64,000 nt of DNA from JAFGRU01 sp016934985 (GCA_963665045.2 CAXXJQ010000006.1:372001-436000); one strand, 5' to 3'. Shown: positions 43,556 to 53,232, counted from the first letter of the stretch. A program made the numbers and translations. The notes: generated by a model from the sequence alone, not told the origin.

Positions 43556-44014
43556 ATGCACCGTTTAATCCTTGTTTTTTCCAGCAATTTCGGCCTGGGA
43601 TATTTTCCTGCAGCCCCCGGCACAATCGGCACCCTGGCCGGGATTCCGGCTTTTTACCTTCTAGCCCGGCTTCATCCCTTCGGGCGGGGGGCCGCTTTGC
43701 TGGCCCTGTTGCTTTTTTCTTTCTGGATTGCCGGGCAGGCGGGAAAAATTTACGGCGTGGTTGACGATAAGCGCATCGTTATCGACGAACTCGTCGGCTA
43801 TCTGGTCGGCGTTGTCTGGCTGCCCTTTTCATGGCCTGTTGCGGTAAGCGGTTTTGTCCTCTTTCGTTTTTTCGATATTTTGAAGCCCCCACCCGTCTCC
43901 TGGCTCGACCGCAAAATAAAAAACGGCTTCGGCGTCGTTCTTGACGATGTTATGGCGGGAATATACACAGCTGCCGTTCTCTATCTTACGCTTCCAATAC
44001 TGAAAAATTTTTAA
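43556..44014 (+). CDS. pgpA: Phosphatidylglycerophosphatase A (PgpA)
   Basis: PgpA removes phosphate from phosphatidylglycerophosphate to give phosphatidylglycerol at the inner membrane. The 152-residue product starts at ATG 43556; longer frames run back into larC and are not used. The pattern GLGYFPAAPGTIGTLAGIP, then DDKRIVIDELVGYLVG, FRFFDILKPPPVSWLD and GFGVVLDDVMAGIYTA is the family signature, including the acidic metal-binding residues. Three to four hydrophobic segments support a membrane location. cinA follows 10 bp downstream, a common neighbour pair. Confidence 0.93.
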   Translation: MHRLILVFSSNFGLGYFPAAPGTIGTLAGIPAFYLLARLHPFGRGAALLALLLFSFWIAGQAGKIYGVVDDKRIVIDELVGYLVGVVWLPFSWPVAVSGFVLFRFFDILKPPPVSWLDRKIKNGFGVVLDDVMAGIYTAAVLYLTLPILKNF

Positions 44015-44024
44015 AGGAGCAAAT

Positions 44025-45263
44025 TTGAATCCCAGGATAGCGGCCCTGACCATCGGCAACGAACTTTTGGACGGCGATATCGCGGACAGCAACACCCAGC
44101 GCATGGCCGAAATTATTTCCCGGCAGGGCTTCCTTCTGCACCAAAGAATCAGTGTCGGCGATGATCCTCGAGCCATTGGTGAGGCACTGCTGTATCTTGG
44201 CAACCTGAATGACGTTGTGATCGTTTCCGGGGGTCTCGGACCCACCCGCGATGACCTGACTGCTGAAGCCGCGGCCCAAGCCTTTCAACTGCCTCTGAAA
44301 AAAAACCAGGAAGCCCTGGAGGTCGTGCGCCGCTTTTTCAAAAAGCTGGGGCGGGAAATAACCCTGCGCCAGGAAAAACAGGCCATGGTTCCCAATGACG
44401 CCACGATTCTCAAAAACGACAGGGGCAGTGCTCCCGGCTTCTTCCTGCGTCATCAAAACTGCTTATTCGCTTTTATGCCCGGGGTACCTCAGGAAATGGA
44501 GTTTATGCTTCAGCATTCGGTCCTGCCTCTGCTTAACGAAAACTTCCCTGAGGCCGTTCCCTGGCACCAGAAGACCTTCAAGCTTCTGGGCCTGCCGGAG
44601 TCTAATGCCGAAAGCATATTGGATTCCCTCAACCTGTCCGACCTGTTTCAAATTGGCATTTGTGTCAAATTTCCTTTCGTCAACATCAGGCTCAGTCTCC
44701 GCGACAGAAAAGGGCCGGAATTGCTGGCTCAGGCCGGCACCAAAATACGTGCCCGCTTCGCTGAACAGCTGGTTGCGGAAGATGACGAAACCCTGGTCGG
44801 AAATGTCGCCGAACTTTTGATCCGCTCCGGTCAAACCCTCTCTCTGGCGGAGTCATGCACGGGCGGCTGGATTGCCAAAATGCTCACCGACATTCCGGGG
44901 TCATCCGCTTTCCTGGAGCGGGGGGCCGTGACCTACTCCAACCGGGCCAAAAACAACTGGCTTCAGGTTTCTGAAGATATATTCAACGGCCCGGGAGCGG
45001 TCAGCGAAGAGTGCGCCCTGGCCATGGTACGGGGCATCCGCAAAGCCTCAGGGTCCGACCTGGCTTTGGCTGTCACCGGCATAGCCGGGCCGGATGGGGG
45101 AACCCCGCAGAAACCGGTTGGTACAGTTTTTATTGCCCTTGCCGACGCCCGCAAAGAAAAAGTTTTTCCGTTCCTTTTCCCGGGCGACCGGGAAAAGGTG
45201 CGATTTAGAAGCGCCTGCACGGCTCTCAACCTGTTACGCTGCCATTTTCTGAAATATCCGTAA
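44025..45263 (+). CDS. cinA: CinA family protein (competence/damage-inducible; NMN deamidase)
   Basis: The 412-residue protein begins at a TTG (44025) preceded by AAAGGAG. The N-terminal MoaB/MogA-like domain (~1-170) starts with RIAALTIGNELLDGDIADSN and contains VVIVSGGLGPTRDDLT. The C-terminal CinA domain (~260-412) has LSLAESCTGGWIAKMLTDIPGSSAFLERGAVTYSN in split form and LAVTGIAGPDGGTPQKPVGTV, the NMN-amidohydrolase motifs (nucleophilic Ser in ESCTGG). CinA recycles NAD by deamidating NMN or cleaving ADP-ribose. It often lies just upstream of recA, as here (thpR between). Confidence 0.94.
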   Translation: MNPRIAALTIGNELLDGDIADSNTQRMAEIISRQGFLLHQRISVGDDPRAIGEALLYLGNLNDVVIVSGGLGPTRDDLTAEAAAQAFQLPLKKNQEALEVVRRFFKKLGREITLRQEKQAMVPNDATILKNDRGSAPGFFLRHQNCLFAFMPGVPQEMEFMLQHSVLPLLNENFPEAVPWHQKTFKLLGLPESNAESILDSLNLSDLFQIGICVKFPFVNIRLSLRDRKGPELLAQAGTKIRARFAEQLVAEDDETLVGNVAELLIRSGQTLSLAESCTGGWIAKMLTDIPGSSAFLERGAVTYSNRAKNNWLQVSEDIFNGPGAVSEECALAMVRGIRKASGSDLALAVTGIAGPDGGTPQKPVGTVFIALADARKEKVFPFLFPGDREKVRFRSACTALNLLRCHFLKYP

Positions 45264-45354
45264 GAAATTTCAAGCCGCCATAATTTTTCTTACAAATCCT
45301 CATGTTACACGATACAATTGGATTCAATTTTTTGACGGCTGAAAGGGCAGCAGA

Positions 45355-45942
45355 GTGAAGACTTTGAGAACATTTCTGGCAGTCCCCCTGGGACAAAATG
45401 TTATCAAAGCCATTGATACTATACGTTCCGAACTGGTTTCCGTTTTACCGGACGTCCGTTGGGTTTCGCCCGAAACCATGCACCTGACCATCAAGTTTTT
45501 CGGTGACATTCCCAGCCAGGACATTGACAAAATTAAGACGGCCATGCAACCGCTCCAAAAAGAACTGGAAAGTTTTGAAACAGACATCTCCGGCCTGGGT
45601 GCATTTCCTTCTCTCTCCCGACCCAGGGTTATATGGCTTGGCGTGAAAAATCAGGCAGCCTTCAAAAGGCTTCATTCAGCAGTAGAAAAAGAATTGAGCT
45701 GTATTGGCTTCGAGCAGGACGAGCGGCCTTTTTCGCCTCATCTCACTCTTGGCCGTGTCAAAAAACCGATTCCCTCGGCGGATAGATTATTGGAAAAATA
45801 TAGGCATGTTTATTGCGGGAAAATGAAGGCTGACAGGCTGGTGCTGTTTGAAAGCCGCTTGAATCCCAGGGGCGCCGTTCATTTACCGCTGTTTTCCATT
45901 ACCTTGGGAGATTCCCTCTCCGAGGACTTGGAAACCGACTAA
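45355..45942 (+). CDS. thpR: RNA 2',3'-cyclic phosphodiesterase (ThpR/LigT)
   Basis: The 195-residue protein has the two HxTx catalytic motifs of the 2H phosphoesterase family: HLTI at 43-46 and HLTL at 129-132. The N-terminal MKTLRTFLAVPL is typical of ThpR. The enzyme opens 2',3'-cyclic phosphates and can ligate RNA halves in vitro. The start is a GTG at 45355 with a weak ribosome site. It lies between cinA and recA, an arrangement seen in other bacteria of this group. Confidence 0.92.
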   Translation: MKTLRTFLAVPLGQNVIKAIDTIRSELVSVLPDVRWVSPETMHLTIKFFGDIPSQDIDKIKTAMQPLQKELESFETDISGLGAFPSLSRPRVIWLGVKNQAAFKRLHSAVEKELSCIGFEQDERPFSPHLTLGRVKKPIPSADRLLEKYRHVYCGKMKADRLVLFESRLNPRGAVHLPLFSITLGDSLSEDLETD

Positions 45943-45968
45943 CCCCATTCAACTTGAGAGGTCATTTT

Positions 45969-46991
45969 ATGGTTGACAACAACCGGGAACAAGCCATCGG
46001 CCTGGCCATTAACCAGATTGAAAAACAGTTCGGCAAAGGCAGTATTATGCGCCTCGGCGAGGACGCAGCCCTCCCCGGCGTCAATGCCATTTCCACCGGC
46101 AGTTTGAGCCTTGACATCGCTTTAGGTGTCGGCGGCGTACCGCGCGGCCGGATCATTGAGATATACGGACCTGAATCCTCGGGCAAAACCACCCTGGCCC
46201 TGCACATCGCCGCAGAAGCTCAGAAAAAAGGCGGGATTGCCGCTTTTGTCGATGCCGAGCACGCTCTGGATATTTCGTACGCCCGTAAGCTCGGGGTCAA
46301 AACCGACGATCTCCTGGTTTCTCAGCCTGATACCGGAGAACAGGCCCTTGAAATTACCGAGGTGCTGGTACGCAGCGGCGCCATTGATATCCTTGTGGTG
46401 GACTCGGTTGCAGCCCTGGTGCCCCGGGCTGAAATCGAGGGTGAAATGGGCGATGCCCATATGGGACTGCAGGCCCGTCTCATGTCCCAGGCGCTTCGTA
46501 AATTGACGGCAACTATCAGCAAATCGAACTGTTGCGTCATCTTTATTAACCAGATCAGGATGAAAATCGGCGTCATGTTCGGCAACCCGGAGACCACGAC
46601 CGGAGGCAATGCGCTGAAATTCTACGCCACGGTTCGCATGGATATCCGCAAAATCGCCACCCTCAAGCAGGGCCAGGACATCATCGGCAGCCGGACGCGG
46701 GTCAAGGTGGTGAAAAACAAGGTCGCTCCCCCGTTCAAGGAAGCGGAATTCGACATCATGTACGGTCAGGGTATCTCCCGCGAGGGCGATATCGTCGACC
46801 TCGGGGTCGACGCCGACATCATCGAAAAGAGCGGCGCCTGGTTCTCGTACGGGGAAGAGCGCATTGGCCAGGGCCGTGAAAACGCCAAGGAATTTTTGAA
46901 ACAGCATGGGGATACGGCCAAAGAAATTGAACGCCGCATCCGTGAGAAATTTGGGCTGGAAGCCCCGATACCCACCCCCGAAGAGGATTAA
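45969..46991 (+). CDS. recA: Recombinase RecA
   Basis: RecA polymerises on single-stranded DNA, drives strand exchange and triggers LexA cleavage. The 340-residue product starts at ATG 45969, with GAGAGGT upstream; the TTG 15 nt earlier is not a likely start. Walker A is GPESSGKT at 67-74; QIEKQFGKGSIMRLG, DAEHALD, VVDSVAALVPRAEIEGEMGD and FINQIRMKIGVMFGNPETTTGG are all intact. The acidic C-terminal tail ends in PTPEED. pilT and recX follow in one transcript. I looked for a LexA box upstream and did not find a clear one. Confidence 0.97.
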   Translation: MVDNNREQAIGLAINQIEKQFGKGSIMRLGEDAALPGVNAISTGSLSLDIALGVGGVPRGRIIEIYGPESSGKTTLALHIAAEAQKKGGIAAFVDAEHALDISYARKLGVKTDDLLVSQPDTGEQALEITEVLVRSGAIDILVVDSVAALVPRAEIEGEMGDAHMGLQARLMSQALRKLTATISKSNCCVIFINQIRMKIGVMFGNPETTTGGNALKFYATVRMDIRKIATLKQGQDIIGSRTRVKVVKNKVAPPFKEAEFDIMYGQGISREGDIVDLGVDADIIEKSGAWFSYGEERIGQGRENAKEFLKQHGDTAKEIERRIREKFGLEAPIPTPEED

Positions 46992-46994
46992 AAC

Positions 46995-48143
46995 ATGAAA
47001 CTGTACGACATTCTTTCCACCGGCCTTCAGGCAAAAGCTTCAGATATCCATCTCAAAGCAGGCATCCCGCCTGTTTATCGCATCGATGGTGCGCTTCGGC
47101 CGCTGGGTAAAATGCCCCGCATGACCCCGGAAGCAACATTGAAAATTGCCATTGAAATCATGAATGAGGGCCAGCGGGAACATTTCGAGGAAAACCATGA
47201 ACTGGACCTTGCCTACGGTGTCCCGGGTCTGGGACGTTTCCGTGTCAATGTTTTTTCCCAGCGCGGCTCGGTCTCCATGGTCATGCGCTCCATCCCTTTC
47301 GGCGTAAAAACCCTCGAAGAATTGTTTCTTCCGCCCGTACTGAAAAAAATTGCTGAAAATAATCGCGGCCTGGTTTTGGTGACCGGCGCTACCGGTACCG
47401 GTAAATCGACCTCTCTGGCGGCTATGATTGACTACGTCAACAGCAACCGCACCTCTCACATTGTCACCATTGAAGATCCCATTGAATTTCTTCACCGCGA
47501 CAAAAAAAGCATCATCAACCAACGTGAAATCGGTTATGACACCAATAACTTCAACGTCGCCTTGAAAAGCGCCCTGCGCCAGGACCCCGATGTCATCCTG
47601 GTCGGTGAAATGAGGGACTCTGAAACCATTGAAACAGCTCTGACTGCGGCCGAAACCGGCCATCTCGTCTTTTCAACTTTGCATACGGTAGACGCCACCG
47701 AAACTGTCAACCGTATTGTTTCTGTTTTCCCACCTTACCATCAGCGCCAGGTCCGCCTGCAGCTCTCCAGCGTCATCAAAGGAATTGTTTCCCAACGCCT
47801 GGTCCCCCGAGCCGACGGCCAGGGCCGTGTACCTGCGGTCGAGGTCATGGTCGGCACCGCACGCACCAAAGAACTCATCGACAATAAGGACAAAACCAAA
47901 GAGATTCGCGACGCCATCCAACAGGGTTATGTCTCTTACGGCATGCAGACATTTGACCAATCCCTCCTGAGTCTGCTAAAAAAGGAACTGATCACTCTGG
48001 AGGAAGCGCTGCGACAGGCTACCAATCCTGAAGATCTCAAACTTAAAATGTCCGGTATTTCTTCAGGTTCAGACACCAGTTGGGACGATTTTGACAAAAG
48101 CCGTGACGAGGAAGAAAACCCGCAGGAAGACTTCGGCAGCTGA
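46995..48143 (+). CDS. pilT: Type IV pilus retraction ATPase PilT
   Basis: PilT is the hexameric ATPase that retracts type IV pili for twitching and DNA uptake. The 382-residue protein has SDIHLKAGIPPVYRIDG at the N-terminus, Walker A TGATGTGKSTSLAAM, the Asp box TIEDPIEFLH, Walker B DVILVGEMRD, and the His box GHLVFSTLHTVDATETVNR. The C-terminal tail after about residue 350 is longer than in typical PilT and acidic, ending EENPQEDFGS. The gene starts 3 bp after recA and its end overlaps recX by about 50 nt. pil structural genes are not in this window, so several PilT paralogues may exist. Confidence 0.94.
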   Translation: MKLYDILSTGLQAKASDIHLKAGIPPVYRIDGALRPLGKMPRMTPEATLKIAIEIMNEGQREHFEENHELDLAYGVPGLGRFRVNVFSQRGSVSMVMRSIPFGVKTLEELFLPPVLKKIAENNRGLVLVTGATGTGKSTSLAAMIDYVNSNRTSHIVTIEDPIEFLHRDKKSIINQREIGYDTNNFNVALKSALRQDPDVILVGEMRDSETIETALTAAETGHLVFSTLHTVDATETVNRIVSVFPPYHQRQVRLQLSSVIKGIVSQRLVPRADGQGRVPAVEVMVGTARTKELIDNKDKTKEIRDAIQQGYVSYGMQTFDQSLLSLLKKELITLEEALRQATNPEDLKLKMSGISSGSDTSWDDFDKSRDEEENPQEDFGS

Positions 48144-48624
48144 GCCCCCCAAGGCCCTGCAAAAAGCGCTGGCCCTGTTGACTTACAGGGACCATAGCGA
48201 GGCTGAGCTCACAAAAAAACTGAGCCGTTCTGGTTTTTCCCCCGACGCTGTTGCCGGCGCTCTGAAGCATTGCCGGGAATATGGCTACCTTGATGATTTC
48301 AGATTCGCCCGACAACGGGCACATGCTCTCATTACCCAGGGCCGTGCCGTCGGGCCTAAACTGATGGAGGATCTCCGCAAACGCGGCATCGAAGAGGAGA
48401 CAGCCCGTCGTGCTATTCACGAGGCCTCCGAAGATGTCAATGAGGATGACCTCCTCACCATTATTTTCGAAAAGCGCTTTGCTGCTTTCAACTTTCAAAA
48501 AGCCCGTGACAATGAAAAAAGGCGGGTGATAAACTATTTAATGCGCCGTGGTTTCTCTTTACCCACGGTTTTGGAGTTTTTAAGGAAGAAAGGTCAAGAT
48601 CACTACCATGATGACGGGCAATGA
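48091..48624 (+). CDS. recX: Regulatory protein RecX
   Basis: RecX binds and limits RecA filaments. This 177-residue helical protein has the three-repeat RecX layout, with ALALLTYRDHSEAELTKKLSR, VAGALKHCREYGYLDDFRFARQ, and KRRVINYLMRRGFSLPTVLEFL. The likely start is TTG 48091, inside pilT; a GTG 12 nt later is possible. The basic N-terminal MTKAVTRKKTRRK is encoded by the same bases as the acidic tail of PilT, in another frame. It overlaps alaS by 17 nt. The association with recA is usual; the intervening pilT is not. Confidence 0.9.
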   Translation: MTKAVTRKKTRRKTSAAEPPKALQKALALLTYRDHSEAELTKKLSRSGFSPDAVAGALKHCREYGYLDDFRFARQRAHALITQGRAVGPKLMEDLRKRGIEEETARRAIHEASEDVNEDDLLTIIFEKRFAAFNFQKARDNEKRRVINYLMRRGFSLPTVLEFLRKKGQDHYHDDGQ

Positions 48625-51259
48625 AATTCGTAAACGTTTTTTGGAATATTTTGAAAATAAACACCACACGGTCGTCAAATCCTCTCCGCTGATTCCCCAC
48701 AGCGACCCCACCCTCCTTTTCATCAACGCGGGTATGAATCAATTCAAGGATGTTTTTCTTGGGCGGGAAAAACGCGACTATGTGCGGGCGGCCAGCTCAC
48801 AGAAATGTGTCCGCGCCGGTGGCAAACATAACGATCTGGAAAACGTCGGGCACACGGCCAGACACCATACCTTTTTTGAAATGCTCGGCAACTTTTCCTT
48901 TGGCGATTACTTTAAAACCGAGGCCATCCGTTTTGCCTGGGAGTTTCTGACCCAGGAAATGAAACTGCCTCAGGAAAAACTCTGGGCCACGGTCTTCCGC
49001 GAAGACGACGAAGCTTACGACATCTGGAAAAATGACATCAAGGTCCCGGTTGAGCGGATTGTCCGCATGGGCGAAAAGGACAACTTCTGGTCCATGGGCG
49101 ACACCGGCCCCTGCGGCCCCTGCTCGGAAATTCTCATCGACCAGGGCGAGGAGATGTCCTGCGGCGACAACTGCGGTATCGGCAAATGTGACTGCGACCG
49201 GTACCTGGAACTCTGGAACCTGGTTTTCATGCAGTTCAACCGCGATGACAGCGGCGACATGGCCCCTCTCCCCAAACCCTCCATCGACACCGGCATGGGT
49301 CTTGAGCGCATATCAGCCGTGGTTCAGGGCGTTCAAAGCAATTACGACTGCGACCTTCTGCGCGGCATTATCGCTACCATCGAAAAACTTTCCGGCAAAA
49401 CCTACGGCAGCAACGAAGAAGACAGCGTTTCCATGCGGGTCATCGCTGATCATAGCCGCGCCGTGGCCTTTCTCATCAGCGACGGCATCCTGCCCAGCAA
49501 CGAAGGCCGGGGCTACGTACTGCGCCGCATCATGCGCCGGGCGGCCCGGCACGCCAAGATGCTCGGCTTCAACGAACCGGTGCTCCACAAAACCTGCCTT
49601 GCGGTCATGGATGCCATGAGCGAGGCCTATCCGGAACTGGTAAAAAGAAAAAGCTACGTCGGCAAGGTCGTGCTTAATGAAGAAGAAAGATTTCTCCAAA
49701 CCCTCGACAACGGCCTCCACCTTCTCACCGAGGAGATTGCCAAGCTGGGAAATAGTCAAAACCAAGTGTTTTCCGGTGCTGTCGCTTTCCGCCTCTATGA
49801 CACCTTCGGCTTTCCCCTTGACCTGACCGAGGATATTATCGCCGCCAAAGGGCTTTCCGTTGACAACGAAGAATTTGCGAAGTGTATGGAAGCCCAGCGC
49901 GAAAAAGCCCGCGAACATTGGAAAGGTTCCGGAGAGGAGGCGGTGGAAGGCATCTACAAAGAATTAGTCCGCGAAGGCCTGTTTTCGGGCTTCTGCGGTT
50001 ATCAGACCGTTGCCGAAAACGCAAAAGTCCTGGCCCTCGTCAAGGAGGGAAAACCGGTCGAAACTGCCCGCGAAGGCGATACTGTCGACATCATAGTGGA
50101 CAACACCCCGTTTTATGGCGAATCCGGTGGCCAGGTCGGCGACCGGGGCGAAATCAGGACCGCTACGGCACACTTTCAGGTCATGGACACCAAGAAACCG
50201 GTCCCCGAGCTGACCGTACACAAAGGGAAGGTTGTTTCCGGGGATATCAAAAAAGGGGACAAGGCTTCTCTCAGCGTTGACCAGGAAGCCCGCCAGGCTA
50301 CAGCTCTCAATCATACTGCTACCCACATTCTCCAAGCCGCTCTGGTCAAAATTCTTGGCGATCATATTAAACAAGCCGGTTCTCTTGTCAGTCCTGAACG
50401 TTTGCGTTTCGACTTCACTCACTTCTCACCCCTCAGCCGCGACGAAATCCGGCAGGTTGAAAAAGAGGTGAATGCCAACATTCGCGGCAACTTCGCTGTC
50501 GAAACCAAAGAAATGACCACTGAGGAAGCCATCAAAGCGGGGGCAACAGCACTCTTCGGCGAGAAATACGGCGACTCTTCCCGGGTCGTCCGCATGGGTG
50601 AATTCAGCATGGAACTCTGCGGCGGCACTCATGCCGAGTCATCCGGCAACATCGGCTTTTTCAAAATCCTCCACGAGACCGGCATCGCAGCCGGGGTCCG
50701 CCGTATCGAAGCGGCAACCGGCGCCCGCGCTCTGGAAACCATCCAGGAGCAAGAGGCCCTGCTGGAAAGAACCGCCGGCCTGCTGAAGAGCGATCCATCA
50801 AACCTGGAGACCCGTGTCCAGAAACTCCTGGAACGCCAGAAGGAACTGGAGCGGGAGGTGGAAAAACTGAATGAAAAGATGGCGGCCAACCAGGCCGGCG
50901 ATCTCATGGACAATGTCCGCACCGTAGAGGGAATCAACCTGCTGGCCGTTAAAGTCCCCGGTGAGCAGGCCAAAACCCTGCGTGACATGGGCGACCAGCT
51001 TCGGGACAAGCTGAAATCGGGAGTTGTGGTCCTGGGTTGTGAAAACAACGGCAAGGTCAATCTCCTCGTCAGCGTCACCAAGGATCTGGCCGGCAAAGTC
51101 CACGCCGGGCAACTGATCAAAACCCTGGCTGAGCAGGTAGGAGGCAAGGGCGGCGGTCGTCCCGACTTTGCCCAGGCCGGTGGAAGCAAACCTGAAAAGC
51201 TGGACGCTACCCTGGAGAAGACCGAAGAGTTTTTGAAAAACATGGTCGGGGCATCCTGA
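48608..51259 (+). CDS. alaS: Alanine-tRNA ligase (AlaS)
   Basis: The 883-residue enzyme charges tRNA-Ala and edits mischarged Ser and Gly. The N-terminal catalytic core is intact: FLEYFENKHHTVVKSSPLIP, FINAGMNQFKDVFLG, KCVRAGGKHNDLENVG, GMGLERISAVVQG. The editing domain has HTATHIL (a metal-binding pair of His) and CGGTHAESSG. A C-terminal C-Ala domain with a coiled coil and GGKGGGRPDFAQAGG completes it. Two ATGs in tandem (48608, 48611) are both possible starts. A strong terminator follows at 51293-51343. Confidence 0.97.
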   Translation: MMTGNEIRKRFLEYFENKHHTVVKSSPLIPHSDPTLLFINAGMNQFKDVFLGREKRDYVRAASSQKCVRAGGKHNDLENVGHTARHHTFFEMLGNFSFGDYFKTEAIRFAWEFLTQEMKLPQEKLWATVFREDDEAYDIWKNDIKVPVERIVRMGEKDNFWSMGDTGPCGPCSEILIDQGEEMSCGDNCGIGKCDCDRYLELWNLVFMQFNRDDSGDMAPLPKPSIDTGMGLERISAVVQGVQSNYDCDLLRGIIATIEKLSGKTYGSNEEDSVSMRVIADHSRAVAFLISDGILPSNEGRGYVLRRIMRRAARHAKMLGFNEPVLHKTCLAVMDAMSEAYPELVKRKSYVGKVVLNEEERFLQTLDNGLHLLTEEIAKLGNSQNQVFSGAVAFRLYDTFGFPLDLTEDIIAAKGLSVDNEEFAKCMEAQREKAREHWKGSGEEAVEGIYKELVREGLFSGFCGYQTVAENAKVLALVKEGKPVETAREGDTVDIIVDNTPFYGESGGQVGDRGEIRTATAHFQVMDTKKPVPELTVHKGKVVSGDIKKGDKASLSVDQEARQATALNHTATHILQAALVKILGDHIKQAGSLVSPERLRFDFTHFSPLSRDEIRQVEKEVNANIRGNFAVETKEMTTEEAIKAGATALFGEKYGDSSRVVRMGEFSMELCGGTHAESSGNIGFFKILHETGIAAGVRRIEAATGARALETIQEQEALLERTAGLLKSDPSNLETRVQKLLERQKELEREVEKLNEKMAANQAGDLMDNVRTVEGINLLAVKVPGEQAKTLRDMGDQLRDKLKSGVVVLGCENNGKVNLLVSVTKDLAGKVHAGQLIKTLAEQVGGKGGGRPDFAQAGGSKPEKLDATLEKTEEFLKNMVGAS

Positions 51260-51292
51260 CCACTATCTAAAGCAATCCTTCAAGCAACCTTA

Positions 51293-51343
51293 AATACTCC
51301 AAAAAGTCCTTGGAAATTTGGATTTTTTGGAGTATTTTTTTTA
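51293..51343 (+). terminator. Intrinsic terminator after alaS
   Basis: AATACTCCAAAAA pairs with TTTTTTGGAGTATT and is followed by a T run. It separates the recA-alaS unit from hslV, which starts 30 bp beyond. Confidence 0.85.
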
Positions 51344-51372
51344 TTTATCCCGAATTTTACGAGGTTTTGGCG

Positions 51373-51903
51373 ATGTTTGAAGGAACAACCATTCTTTGCG
51401 TCCGCAAAAACAATTCGGTAGCCATTGCCGGTGACGGTCAAGTCACGCTGGGCAACACCGTGATGAAACACACCGCAAAAAAAATCCGGCGCATGTCCGA
51501 TAACAAGATTGTTGCCGGTTTTGCCGGTAGTACGGCGGACGCTTTTACTCTCTTTGATAAATTTGATGCCAAGCTTCAGGAGTTTCAGGGCAACCTGGTC
51601 AGAGCGGCAGTTGCCCTCGCCAAGGATTGGCGCACCGACCGCATTCTCCGCCGCCTTGAGGCTCTGCTGATCGTAGCAAACAGCGATACGACCCTGGTTC
51701 TTTCCGGTGCCGGGGATGTTATTGAGCCGGACGACGGCCTCGCCGCCATCGGTTCGGGCGGTTCCTACGCCCTGGCCGCAGCTCGGGCCTGTTTTGATAA
51801 TCCCGGTCTTGATGCCCGGCAGGTCGCTGAAAAAGCCCTGAACATCGCCGCTGACATCTGTATCTACACCAACCATGAAATCACTGTCGAGACACTACCG
51901 TGA
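51373..51903 (+). CDS. hslV: ATP-dependent protease subunit HslV
   Basis: HslV is the proteasome-like peptidase ring. The 176-residue product starts at ATG 51373; an upstream in-frame ATG lies within the preceding terminator region. The catalytic Thr is T5 in FEGTTILCVR, so a four-residue leader (MFEG) must be removed to expose it. AIAGDGQVTLGNTVMKH, GFAGSTADAFTLFDKFDAKL and IGSGGSYALAAARA are conserved. It overlaps hslU by 4 nt (GTGA), which keeps the subunits in ratio. Confidence 0.95.
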   Translation: MFEGTTILCVRKNNSVAIAGDGQVTLGNTVMKHTAKKIRRMSDNKIVAGFAGSTADAFTLFDKFDAKLQEFQGNLVRAAVALAKDWRTDRILRRLEALLIVANSDTTLVLSGAGDVIEPDDGLAAIGSGGSYALAAARACFDNPGLDARQVAEKALNIAADICIYTNHEITVETLP

Positions 51904-53231
51904 ATAATTTTACTCCCCGCGAAATCGTTTCTGAACTGGACTGTTTTATTGTCGGCCAGAACGCTGCCAAAAGAGCCGTCGCAATTGCCTTGCGCAACCG
52001 CTGGCGCCGTCAGCAGGTTGCCCCCGAACTGCGCGACGAGATTGCACCCAAAAATATCATCATGATCGGCCCCACCGGCGTTGGTAAAACCGAGATTGCC
52101 CGGCGTCTCGCCAAGCTCGCCCAGGCGCCGTTCGTCAAAGTCGAGGCCAGCAAATTCACTGAAGTCGGCTATGTCGGCCGCGATGTCGAAAGCATGGTGC
52201 GCGATCTTCTCGAGCTGGCCATTATTCTGGTCAAAGAAGAAGAAGCTAAGAAAGTCCGCATCAAGGCGGAAGACCTTGCGGAAGAACGCCTTCTCGACCT
52301 GCTTCTGCCCGGCGAGACCACAAATGCCGACCCGGAAAAGCAGGAGAGCCGCGAACACACCCGCGAAAAATTGAAAAAGCTTCTGCGCATGGGTTCTTTG
52401 GACGACCGCATGGTGGAAATTGAGTCGCAGGTATCGAAGATGCCGGTCATGGAGATTTTCACCCCCCAGGGGACTGAAGAAATGGACATCAACATGAAAG
52501 AGATGTTCGGCGGCCTCTTCCCCAAAAAAACCAAACGCCGGCGCATGAAGGTTTCGGAAGCCCGCGAGATACTGATTGATATGGAAGCCGAAAAGCTGGT
52601 CGACATGGACAAGGTCACCACCCTCGCCAAAGAGCGCACCGAACAGACCGGCATCGTTTTTATCGACGAGATCGACAAAATAGCCAGCCGCGAGGGCGGA
52701 CACGGCCCGGAAGTCTCCCGAGAGGGCGTCCAGCGCGACATCCTGCCCATCGTCGAGGGATGTACCATCAATACCAAGCATGGCCCGGTGAAAACCGACC
52801 ACATTCTGTTTATCGCTTCCGGCGCTTTCCACGTCGCCAAGCCTTCGGACCTGATCCCCGAACTGCAGGGACGCTTCCCCATTCGGGTTGAGTTGGAAAA
52901 GTTGACGGAGGAGGATTTTGTGCGCATTCTCCAAGAACCGCAAAACGCGCTTCTTCGTCAGTACAAGGCTTTGCTGGATACCGAGAATATCAACCTCAAC
53001 TTCCGCGAGGATGCGGTCCTGGAAATCGCCAGGGTCGCTGCGGTGGTCAACAACCGCACAGAAAACATCGGCGCCCGGCGGCTGCACACGATTATGGAAA
53101 AACTGCTCGACGAAATTTCTTTCAACGCCCCGGAACTTCAGGAAAAAAATGTGGAAATCGACGCGGCATACGTGCGCGACCGCCTCGAGGACATTTCCAC
53201 CAATGAAGATCTGGCCAACTATATTCTTTGA
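51900..53231 (+). CDS. hslU: ATP-dependent protease ATPase subunit HslU
   Basis: HslU is the AAA+ unfoldase that feeds HslV. The 443-residue product has FTPREIVSELDCFIVGQNAAKRAVAIALRNRWRR in broken form at the N-terminus, Walker A IGPTGVGKTEIARRLAK, the pore loop GYVGRDVESMVRDL, and Walker B IVFIDEIDKIA. The sensor region AFHVAKPSDLIPELQGRFPIRVEL and the C-terminal VNNRTENIGARRLHTIMEKLL follow. The start is a GTG overlapping hslV. argB begins 1 bp after its stop, joining proteolysis and arginine genes in a single run. Confidence 0.96.
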   Translation: MNNFTPREIVSELDCFIVGQNAAKRAVAIALRNRWRRQQVAPELRDEIAPKNIIMIGPTGVGKTEIARRLAKLAQAPFVKVEASKFTEVGYVGRDVESMVRDLLELAIILVKEEEAKKVRIKAEDLAEERLLDLLLPGETTNADPEKQESREHTREKLKKLLRMGSLDDRMVEIESQVSKMPVMEIFTPQGTEEMDINMKEMFGGLFPKKTKRRRMKVSEAREILIDMEAEKLVDMDKVTTLAKERTEQTGIVFIDEIDKIASREGGHGPEVSREGVQRDILPIVEGCTINTKHGPVKTDHILFIASGAFHVAKPSDLIPELQGRFPIRVELEKLTEEDFVRILQEPQNALLRQYKALLDTENINLNFREDAVLEIARVAAVVNNRTENIGARRLHTIMEKLLDEISFNAPELQEKNVEIDAAYVRDRLEDISTNEDLANYIL

Positions 53232-53232
53232 A

